Origin: an uncultured Myxococcales bacterium
Lineage (GTDB): Bacteria; Myxococcota_A; UBA9042
Length of the DNA stretch: 64,000 nt
Reading direction: 5' to 3'
Assembly: GCA_903840165.1 (NCBI GenBank)
Contig: CAIMEY010000029.1
Span: 62,001-126,000, forward strand
Below the pieces are notes generated by a model. It did no database searches. It was given only the letters and a program-made list of their open reading frames with translations, and was not told the DNA's origin. Made by a program: the position numbers and the translations under genes. This document shows, piece by piece, positions 39,324-47,001 of the stretch (position 1 is its first letter; the number at the start of each line of letters is the position of its first letter).

Positions 39324-41399
39324 TTATCGCACCCACACTTGAACATGGCTAAAGCCAAACGATTCGTCACTGACGGCCTGATCTAGACCGGTGCGGAACT
39401 CCAGCTTGAGCGTAGCAGCACCGTGGTTGATAAGCCCTAGGCCCGTTTCCACTGTCCAATAGCCCTGTTCCGCTGCTCCACCCCAAGGCGCAGGTGCGAA
39501 CGCGGCATCGATCCAGCCCGGACCGGCACCGGGCGCGCCGTACTGCTTGTTTTTGCTCCAGACTAGGCCTCCGTCGACGATGCACTGAGCGCCATTGTTC
39601 TCATTGTCCCAGCTGTCGATGGCGTAATACCGTGCACGAATGCGCGCTTGCGTATGGGGAAAGCCGGTCGCAAAGGTCTTGTAGCCGCCACCGCCCGTGC
39701 CCCACATGCCGTGAACCTGCGTTGCAGCCCCCGCGACCGTAGCGTTGGTCAAGGTGCCATCACTCCAACCCGCTGCATCCGCTGTATTTTCAAGAGCAAT
39801 TTGCGTCCAACCGCCGCCATCGGTGGTCATATCGCAGACCACCTGAGTGGCGACGTTATTTTGTAAAATCCAGTAATTTCCATCTTTTGCCGAGGGCATC
39901 TTGGTCAGGATGTCCTTGCAACTGGCACCCGGATTCTGCTGAGTGCCCACAACCACCAGCATCAGCGGGAAGTAGTCCGTACCATTGCAGATATACAGGG
40001 CTTTATCCTGGGTGTTGTAGTATGTAGCACCGGCTTGGGTCAAATCGCAGGGCACTGGGTTGCTGACGGCATTCTGAAACTGGAACAGGCCGAGCGCCTT
40101 GACCTTTTTGCCCGACAAGGTCTGCACCGTCAGGCTCCAACTGTTGAGCTGGCCATCATTGCCACCGCCGGAGAAATTGTTGTCGACCACGGTCAAAGTC
40201 CAGACACCCTTTGGGTTTTTCCCCACCCAGTCACCTAGGCTGCCCACGGCAATCTTGGACTTATCGCTAAAAGCCGTCTTGAGGGTGTTGCCACTGCCCG
40301 TGCTGTCATAGAGCGTGTAGCTGACGCCGTCTGGAGATTTCACCAATACTTTAAAAAACTTACTTACGTCCGAGTTGGCAATATCAACGGTGATGTTGAT
40401 GCCTTGGGCCGTTCCGTAGTCGGGCCAGGTGATGGTGTCGGAGACGCCTTTCGGATTGTAATCCGGGATCTTCACTGGCGTTGTGCTGCTCACGGCCGTG
40501 TCGGTGATCTGGTCGGTCAGCAAGCCATTGGATACCTTGGCTAGGCCGTCGGCCGGTAGGTTGTTGACGTCGAGACTGGCCACGCAATCGTAGCTGCCGT
40601 CTGCATTGAAACCGCGCAGAACCAATCCACTTCCGCAGGATTTGCCCAGGGCAATCCCGCCACTCAGGTCGGCATAGGCACCGGTGGTTGCGACGCTCGC
40701 TACGTCGGATTTCTTAAGAAAAACAGCGGTGTCTGGGGCCCCTAGCAGGTCGCTGAACTGCCCTGATGTCGCCACCTTGGCCAGCGCCGCACTTTGGGCA
40801 AACACAGACAGGTCGGGTAAGCCAATCAAGTCGGCATACTTGCCTGAGAGCGCCGAGGCAGCCAGGGCAGGAATCCCTTGCAAGTCAGCGTACTGGCCGG
40901 ACGTCGCCACCTTGGCCAAATCAGCCGTCTTGGCCAACCCGCTGAACACCTTGGGGTCCAGGGCCTGCAACGTCACGCAAGCGCTGCAGTCTAGACCTTC
41001 CGCCATGCCTGCGCGAAGAGAAAAAGGCACAGAAAGCAATGGCTTGCGTGGCATCTCTGGGTCATCGCCGACACTGACACCTAGCCAAGGCGCCGGCAGA
41101 TTCGCCAAAAGACTGCCGGGAAGGGGTGTGGCGCTGCCCAGTTGCCAAGCAAACTGGCCGTTCTTGACCGGCACCGGCGTGGCCACCTCGCTCCACTGCG
41201 GCACACCGCCGGAAGCATCTTTATACAAAGAAAACGTGAGCTTATAGTTGCCATCGGCTGTAGGCCCAGCACCGCTTTGCAGCACGCCCTCAACCCCGAT
41301 GGCCGCCGGCACCGCAGCCTGGGCAATTTGCGCGGACGCCGCCAAGGCGATCACCGCTAAGAAGCTCATTGTAAAGAGAATTGGGCGATGAATTCGCAT
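39324..41399 (-). CDS. exported protein with VATSGQYADL-type repeats, P/homoB-like domain and fibrinogen-like C-terminal segment
   Basis: signal peptide MRIHRPILFTMSFLAVIALAASAQIAQA; P-domain-like ITWPDYGTAQGINITVDIANSDVSKFFKVLVKSPDGVSYTLYD...GVWTLTVVDNNFSGGGNDGQLNSWSLTVQ; CDMTTDGGGWTQI. Confidence 0.75.
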   Translation of the reverse strand: MRIHRPILFTMSFLAVIALAASAQIAQAAVPAAIGVEGVLQSGAGPTADGNYKLTFSLYKDASGGVPQWSEVATPVPVKNGQFAWQLGSATPLPGSLLANLPAPWLGVSVGDDPEMPRKPLLSVPFSLRAGMAEGLDCSACVTLQALDPKVFSGLAKTADLAKVATSGQYADLQGIPALAASALSGKYADLIGLPDLSVFAQSAALAKVATSGQFSDLLGAPDTAVFLKKSDVASVATTGAYADLSGGIALGKSCGSGLVLRGFNADGSYDCVASLDVNNLPADGLAKVSNGLLTDQITDTAVSSTTPVKIPDYNPKGVSDTITWPDYGTAQGINITVDIANSDVSKFFKVLVKSPDGVSYTLYDSTGSGNTLKTAFSDKSKIAVGSLGDWVGKNPKGVWTLTVVDNNFSGGGNDGQLNSWSLTVQTLSGKKVKALGLFQFQNAVSNPVPCDLTQAGATYYNTQDKALYICNGTDYFPLMLVVVGTQQNPGASCKDILTKMPSAKDGNYWILQNNVATQVVCDMTTDGGGWTQIALENTADAAGWSDGTLTNATVAGAATQVHGMWGTGGGGYKTFATGFPHTQARIRARYYAIDSWDNENNGAQCIVDGGLVWSKNKQYGAPGAGPGWIDAAFAPAPWGGAAEQGYWTVETGLGLINHGAATLKLEFRTGLDQAVSDESFGFSHVQVWVR

Positions 41400-41654
41400 C
41401 TCACCTCCTGAGGGTGCCCGCCAACTGGAGCTATGGTGCGGCGCACATGGGCGCGCGATACCAACGCCCGAGCTACGCTGACTTGGCGCAGGCAATCCAG
41501 GCACTTGTAACCGACACTCGCGCCGCGGGTCAAGGCCTATGCGGGCGGGGATCGGCATTTCCACCCTGATTTCCGACGTTACGTGCATGTGGCGCCCCAA
41601 CGCAGTCGGGCGTATGCTGCCAGCGTGGCCCATATCTGCCACGCGGAGGTTGCA

Positions 41655-42365
41655 ATGACGACCCGATGGATAACCGGCATAAATACGCACAACTGGCTGG
41701 CATCGGCCCTGCTGATCTCAACGGCCATCGCCTGCGTCGATGGACAAAGCGGCCTCACTGCTTCCGACAATTCCATTGCACAATCAGGCGCTTGCATTGG
41801 GCCAACCCCAACTGCCGCTTCTTGGCACGCGACGCCATCACCACTCGCCGGCAGTGCGCCCCAGCAAGCAACTTCGACGGTCGGCGAACTGGCTCCGGAT
41901 TTCGCGCTGACCGACGTGCAGCCGCTTTCCTGTGGATATAAGGCGACTTACGGCCTACGCACCTTCATCGGGCAACCCACCTTGGTGGCCCTGCTCGCCG
42001 GGTGGTGAGGCTACTGCCAATCCCAGGTTGGGATGCTGGAACAAATGCGTTTAGAATTCGCGAAGAACGGACAAAATGTTCAGTTCCTGGCGATCAATAA
42101 GACCGATGCCGTTGATTACCAAAGTAAACTGACGGATCGCGCCTCCTTTGCCATCCTGCAGGACCTGCCCAGTGTGGAGGTTTGGTACACGCAACTAGGT
42201 GGTAATAAGGACGATTTCTACATGTTCGCCGCCGATGGTCGCTTGGTCGATTACCTGCCAGTCATCGGCCCGCGCAACACCAACTTATCAACGCCCGATG
42301 GCTACGCGCTGGTCAAGGGCGTTGTCAGCCAAGCCCTTGAGGCGAGCCCAACTGCATCACCGTGA
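41655..42365 (+). CDS. candidate selenoprotein: exported SelenoP-N-domain-like/thioredoxin-fold lipoprotein, with UGA (42006-42008) read as selenocysteine in a UxxC motif
   Basis: ORFs 41583-42008 and 42033-42365 lie in the same frame with a single TGA between them; joined product ...GQPTLVALLAGW-U-GYCQSQVGMLEQMRLEFAKNGQNVQFLAINK...VWYTQLGGNKDDFYMFAADGRLVDYL...; lipobox LLISTAIAC; hairpin immediately 3' of TGA; stop codon overlaps the next gene start. Confidence 0.85.
42017..42039 (+). promoter_or_regulatory. putative bacterial SECIS (bSECIS) stem-loop
   Basis: CCAATCCCA-GGT-TGGGAT(GC)TGG: 9 bp with a 2-nt bulge and apical GGU loop, 17 nt between UGA and loop. Confidence 0.75.
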
Positions 42366-43396
42366 AGTACCTAGATTTTCTTAGCATTGTCGGCGTGGTC
42401 ACGGCGTTTCTGACGGCTTGCGCAGACCCCCAACCAGCGGCCGACGCCGCGGTGTATTTGCGTTACTGCGCCCTCTGTCATGGCGAAGAAGGCCTTGGAT
42501 ATCAAGCTGATGGCGCCAACGCCCTGGCCAACCCGACTTTTCTGGCCAGCGTCGACGACGACTTCCTGCGCACCGCCATCGTCCACGGCCGGCCGGGCAC
42601 GCCTATGTCCGCGTGGTCCAAAGCGTTGGGCGGGCCCCTTAGCGACGCCGATGTGGAGGCGATTATCCACTGGTTACGCAGCAAACAGCCTCAAGACGCA
42701 GCGTTCTTGGCCGGAGATGCCGTGGGCCCGGGGGTAGCCGACCGCGGTGTTGCCGTCTACAACGTCCATTGCCGCAGTTGCCATGGCGAGGCAGGCGCCG
42801 GCAAGCCCTTCTTGACCATCAACAACCCATGGTTTTTACACACTATCTCGGATGCTTGGTTGCGCCATGTCATAGTCCATGGTCGACCGGACACGCCGAT
42901 GCCGGGCTTTGGCCAGGAACTGACCAGGCAGAATGTCGACGATCTCGTTGTTTTGATAAGGAGTTGGCAGCGCCCACCGACCGACCAAGCAACACCTGCA
43001 GCCCCAGCACAATGGCCCAACCCTGTGCAACATGCGGGCAGTCAATCGCCTGATTTTGCAAGCCAATCAGAGTTGTACGTAGAGGCTGCGGCAGTCAAGG
43101 CGGCCTTGGACAATCAGCGAGAAATCGTTCTGGTTGATGCACGACCTACTGGAGATTATTCCATTTTTCACCTGCCGGGTGCCGTCTCCGTGCCGTTTTA
43201 CGCCATGGCCGATCTTGCCGCGCAGTTGCCGGCCGAGGCTTGGACAGTGACGTATTGCGGGTGTCCCCATGCAGAAAGCACTGCAGCTGCGCAGGCTTTG
43301 ATCAAGGCCGGACACGAAAAGGTCAAGGTGCTCGACGAAGGAATCCTGTTCTGGCAGGCCCAAGGCTGGCCCCTACACACAGGTAATCTCCCGTAA
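42362..43396 (+). CDS. diheme cytochrome c - rhodanese fusion lipoprotein
   Basis: GTG start overlapping upstream TGA (GTGA); LTAC lipobox; heme motifs CALCH and CRSCH with GTPM/DTPM Met-ligand regions; C-terminal rhodanese (IVLVDARPTGDYSIFHLPGAVSVPF, TYCGCPHAESTAAAQAL, VKVLDEGILFWQAQGWPL). Confidence 0.92.
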   Translation: MKYLDFLSIVGVVTAFLTACADPQPAADAAVYLRYCALCHGEEGLGYQADGANALANPTFLASVDDDFLRTAIVHGRPGTPMSAWSKALGGPLSDADVEAIIHWLRSKQPQDAAFLAGDAVGPGVADRGVAVYNVHCRSCHGEAGAGKPFLTINNPWFLHTISDAWLRHVIVHGRPDTPMPGFGQELTRQNVDDLVVLIRSWQRPPTDQATPAAPAQWPNPVQHAGSQSPDFASQSELYVEAAAVKAALDNQREIVLVDARPTGDYSIFHLPGAVSVPFYAMADLAAQLPAEAWTVTYCGCPHAESTAAAQALIKAGHEKVKVLDEGILFWQAQGWPLHTGNLP

Positions 43397-43423
43397 TAAA
43401 ACGAGAAATTGGCGATCCGCCGA

Positions 43424-44023
43424 CTAGGAACGCCGGTACAGCCAGCCAATGCCGTGTTCGACCTGCTCCACCGTCGCCGTGTAAACAGTGACCGGCAAAC
43501 GTACCAACAAATCAAGGGCTTTGACCAGTTCATCTTGTTCGGCTTCAGGCTTGCACGTGGCAAAGCAAATGCCCTCCGTGTTCCAACCCACGGGCACGAA
43601 CTGGCCGCGCCGACACATGTCTTCGGTGAACAGCGCCCGGGCATCGCCGGCAGGAAAAGCGTCTGGCCATGCATGGTTTTCGCGCATGCGGAAGAACTCC
43701 TCGACCGTGATCTGGTCGGGCCCGATCTGCCCTTGGTAGAGCAGGTCGAAGAAGTCGGTCAATGTCAGGCCAAGTACGGCTGGCGACAAGGTAAAATCCC
43801 GCGCGATGATCTCGCTGGGAATCCGATCCGTGTTGCGATTGCGCCGCGGGGATGGCGCGGCCGGCAGCGGGGACTGAGGCTGAGGCACGGGTCCCCCTTC
43901 GGCGCGGACAGAGGAACGCGTCAACTCTGCGAAATCTTGAACAACAGTACGTGGTTCCATGACAAGTTCCGGGGCCGGCTTCTTCTTGCCCGGGCGACCC
44001 GCCGGTCCTGTAGGGATGGCCAT
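43424..44023 (-). CDS. hypothetical protein with GspE N-terminal/MshEN-like segment
   Basis: ARALFTEDMCRRGQFVPVGWNTEGICFATCKPEAEQDELVKALDLLVRLPVTVYTATVEQVEHGI resembles the N-terminal domain of type II secretion ATPases; no ATPase domain. Confidence 0.45.
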   Translation of the reverse strand: MAIPTGPAGRPGKKKPAPELVMEPRTVVQDFAELTRSSVRAEGGPVPQPQSPLPAAPSPRRNRNTDRIPSEIIARDFTLSPAVLGLTLTDFFDLLYQGQIGPDQITVEEFFRMRENHAWPDAFPAGDARALFTEDMCRRGQFVPVGWNTEGICFATCKPEAEQDELVKALDLLVRLPVTVYTATVEQVEHGIGWLYRRS

Positions 44024-44063
44024 ATGACCTCCAATCGGCGCGATTCAGCTAACCGCGTCTAGA

Positions 44064-45815
44064 CTAAGACAAATACCACCCAAATCGTCGCCGTGCCAGC
44101 CAGGCCGCCAGCAGCCCAAGGGCCCACCAAGGGGGAGCGCCTCGCCTAGTTGTCGCGCAACCACTTGCTGCTCCAGATGTTTGTCCGCCAGCAACCCCCT
44201 GCCCGCCAGCGTCGCCCAGTGCGGCGCTGTCCCCAGAGATTTGGGCCGCGTCATCAGCACTAGCAGACAGATCCGCCGTTGTTCCAGCGTCTTTCCCAGC
44301 AGCCGTACCAACATCGGCCGCCCCGCCGTCCTGCAGCGGGCCCGCATCGGCCTCGCCCGAATCACCCTGACATGCGTCCCCTAAGCCATCGCCATTGCTG
44401 TCTTTTTGGTCTGGATTGGCCATGGTCGGACAGTTGTCGGCAGCATTGGCGATGCCGTCGTCATCGAGGTCATCATCGCAAGCGTCGCCCAACCCGTCAC
44501 CGTCACTATCATTTTGGTCTGGATTGGCCAGCTTAGGACAGTTATCGTAGGGACCAACCGGTCCTTTATCCGGCACGCCGTCGCCATCGACGTCGGGGTC
44601 GCAGACGTCGCCAATTCCATCTGAATCCGCGTCTAACTGATTGGCATTGCTGTCATTTGGGCAGTTGTCCGCCGCGTTAGCGACGCCATCGCCGTCCAGA
44701 TCGGGATCGCAGGCATCGCCCACACCGTCCTGGTCCGTGTCCACCTGCCCCGGATTGGCAACCTTGGGACAATCATCTTTAAAATCGGGAACTCCATCGG
44801 CATCCTGGTCCTGGTCGCAGGCATCGCCCTTGCCGTCGCCGTCACTGTCTTTTTGGTCGGCATTGGCTACAAGCGGGCAATTGTCTTTTGAATTAACAAC
44901 ATTATCGCCATCAATGTCGTTGTCACAGGCGTTCCCTTGGCCGTCTTTGTCTAGGTCAGCCTGATCGGCATTGGCGACCAGGGGGCAGTTGTCACTTCCA
45001 TCAAGGATTCCATCATTGTCGTTGTCGGGATCGCAGACGTCGCCTTTGCCGTCCTTATCGGTGTCAAGCTGATTGGGATTGGCCACATTGGGGCAATTAT
45101 CTTTGCTGTTTGCGATCTTGTCTCCATCAATGTCGTCATCGCAGGCGTCGCCAAGGCCGTCTTTGTCGAGGTCTGCTTGGTTGGCATTCTTGACCTTGGC
45201 GCAGTTGTCCTTGCTGTCGGGCACACCGTCGCCGTCGGTATCGACATCGGAGACCAAGTTCGCCCGGCGGCGTCCCGCGTAAATGGATGAAACTGGGCGT
45301 AAATCATGAACGCAGCCATAGGCGCAGCCCTTGCATTCCCAGGCCCAGACATTGCCGGCTGGGTCGCCGGAGTCGTACAGGAAGATGTGGCCTTCGCCAT
45401 TGGAATTATAGACAAAAGCGTCTGCTTGCTTGACCGCTGTCTTGGCGACCGGCGTCCAATACGACGAAGCAGCTTGGAAATTCACCGTACTGTAAGGATG
45501 CGAATCCTGGGTAATTGCAATCGGTCCAGGGACTTGCCATGCCTTTGCCGCAAACCCAGAGCAATCAGCGCCATAGCTGCCGGTGTGGCTACAGCTTGGA
45601 CAACCACAGCCGCTGCAAGTCCCTTTGCATGCACCGGGTTGCGCGCCGTCCATGCGGTAGGCGCCGTGGCCCCACCAGTAAGAGTAACCGACGACGTGCT
45701 TGGCCAAATCGACGATGGCGGCGACCGTCATCGGCTGAGGCGCTGCGTCGAGGTGCGGCGCATGAAGTACGCAAAATAATAGACCTATCAGCTGAATCCA
45801 GCGCGCGCGACTCAT
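44064..45815 (-). CDS. exported NlpC/P60-like cysteine peptidase with thrombospondin type-3 repeats and MYXO-CTERM-like C-terminus
   Basis: GADCSGFAAKAWQV and GEGHIFLYD; many DxDxDGxxDxxDNCP repeats; C-terminus GCATTRRGAPPWWALGLLAAWLARRR. Confidence 0.82.
   Translation of the reverse strand: MSRARWIQLIGLLFCVLHAPHLDAAPQPMTVAAIVDLAKHVVGYSYWWGHGAYRMDGAQPGACKGTCSGCGCPSCSHTGSYGADCSGFAAKAWQVPGPIAITQDSHPYSTVNFQAASSYWTPVAKTAVKQADAFVYNSNGEGHIFLYDSGDPAGNVWAWECKGCAYGCVHDLRPVSSIYAGRRRANLVSDVDTDGDGVPDSKDNCAKVKNANQADLDKDGLGDACDDDIDGDKIANSKDNCPNVANPNQLDTDKDGKGDVCDPDNDNDGILDGSDNCPLVANADQADLDKDGQGNACDNDIDGDNVVNSKDNCPLVANADQKDSDGDGKGDACDQDQDADGVPDFKDDCPKVANPGQVDTDQDGVGDACDPDLDGDGVANAADNCPNDSNANQLDADSDGIGDVCDPDVDGDGVPDKGPVGPYDNCPKLANPDQNDSDGDGLGDACDDDLDDDGIANAADNCPTMANPDQKDSNGDGLGDACQGDSGEADAGPLQDGGAADVGTAAGKDAGTTADLSASADDAAQISGDSAALGDAGGQGVAGGQTSGAASGCATTRRGAPPWWALGLLAAWLARRRFGWYLS
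44390..45250. repeat. array of thrombospondin type-3-like coding repeats (Ca-binding DxDxDG motifs)
   Basis: recurrent CDPDxDGDGVxDxxDNCPxVANxxQxDxDxDGxGDAC in the minus-strand CDS. Confidence 0.9.
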
Positions 45816-46894
45816 GGCTGCACCCGCCATACGGCCACGCCTTGCGCACGCGCCTGCAGGCCATACAGCGCCCCGCTAGCGGCCAGACGGACGGGGCGGA
45901 AATGCTCTTCAGGCCCTTGAGGAATCGGTAGTTCCACGCGACGATCGCCACTGCCATCGGCACCCAGCACCACGGCCGTCAGGTGTTCATCGACGCTGCG
46001 ATCGCCCTGTTCCAAGGCGGTCGCCACCACAATGATGGCTCGTCCTTGAGGGTCTATGCCCCATTCCCGCACACCCAAGATAGCCTGGCGCATCGTGATT
46101 TTGCGCGTGAAGAGCCGATCACCGTTGGCGTTCAGCACGCTGACAGCCACTTGGTTGGCGGCGACAACTGCAATCGAAATAAGATGTTGTCCATCTGCAC
46201 TCGGCCGCGCCGGCAGCCTGCGTACGTGTTGAGGCACCATCCCCCCCGCACCAGCAAGCCAGCGCAGGCTACTGTGCGTCAGTTCCAGCCACACGCCATC
46301 CTGGGCCGGGAAAAGACCTGTCACGGCAGCCGGTTCTGTTAGATCTTCGCCCGCAATTGGCACCGACCATTGGGCACCGGGCGACAGTCCGACCACCTCC
46401 GGCGTGTGCAGACGATCGAGCGCAAACAGGTGACCGGTTGGGTCAAAGGCGATGTCCTGAAAGGTCGGCCTAGACAGAGGGATAATCTGCGTCTTTTCAA
46501 GGGGCTGACCGGTGGGTGCCAGCAACAGAACCCGCGAATTGACCTGGTCCAGCACCGCTATTTGCCCGGACGGTGCCACAGCCAGGGCCATGGGACCTTC
46601 AGGCATCGCTTCGGCATCGCGGCGGTGGCCCACCTGCGCGACAGCCGTTCCCCAAGGCAAGATCTGCAGAATCAAAGGCTTCTCGTCCGGCACAGGAGCA
46701 GCTACCGTGACTGCTGGCGCGACCAAGGGCCCCTGAGACGGCCGGCGGTCAGCGACTTGTGTCGGTTGCGCGAGGGCCGTTTGACTTTGCACAAAGCGCG
46801 GTTGGGCCGGAGTTCGCGCCTCAACGCACGCCACCATGAGCAACCCGCTGCCGCAGATGCCGACCATGCCCCGCACAATTCGCCAGCCCGCCAT
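45812..46894 (-). CDS. lipoprotein of unknown function, possible beta-propeller
   Basis: LLMVACVE lipobox; repeated beta-rich segments (GPMALAVAPSGQIAVLDQVNSRVLLLAPTGQPLE; DIAFDPTGHLFALDRLHTPEVVGLSPG). Confidence 0.65.
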   Translation of the reverse strand: MAGWRIVRGMVGICGSGLLMVACVEARTPAQPRFVQSQTALAQPTQVADRRPSQGPLVAPAVTVAAPVPDEKPLILQILPWGTAVAQVGHRRDAEAMPEGPMALAVAPSGQIAVLDQVNSRVLLLAPTGQPLEKTQIIPLSRPTFQDIAFDPTGHLFALDRLHTPEVVGLSPGAQWSVPIAGEDLTEPAAVTGLFPAQDGVWLELTHSSLRWLAGAGGMVPQHVRRLPARPSADGQHLISIAVVAANQVAVSVLNANGDRLFTRKITMRQAILGVREWGIDPQGRAIIVVATALEQGDRSVDEHLTAVVLGADGSGDRRVELPIPQGPEEHFRPVRLAASGALYGLQARAQGVAVWRVQP

Positions 46895-47001
46895 GATCAC
46901 TCCTCGGTCTAGGCGCTCAAGCACCTACGCCTTGGGCAGTGTGCCGCCATTGGAGTCGATTGACCAGGGGCGCTGATGGCAAGGGCCTTGTTACTGGCTA
47001 A

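Noticed and set aside
39324-41399. Prophage remnant suggested by tail-fibre-like repeats
   Set aside because: The protein has a signal peptide and extracellular-type domains; no other phage structural genes nearby.
42009-42365. The 42033-42365 ORF as an independent gene, or the TGA at 42006 as a simple nonsense mutation/pseudogene
   Set aside because: The TGA sits at a redox-Cys position (WUGYC), similarity to the SelenoP N-domain spans both sides, a hairpin follows at the right distance, the 3' part is otherwise intact, and the stop/start overlap with the next gene is preserved. Decay or sequencing error is not fully excluded without reads.
44390-45250. Possible CRISPR-like repetitive array
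   Set aside because: Repeats are in-frame, imperfect and encode thrombospondin type-3 motifs; no constant repeat/unique spacer structure and no cas genes.
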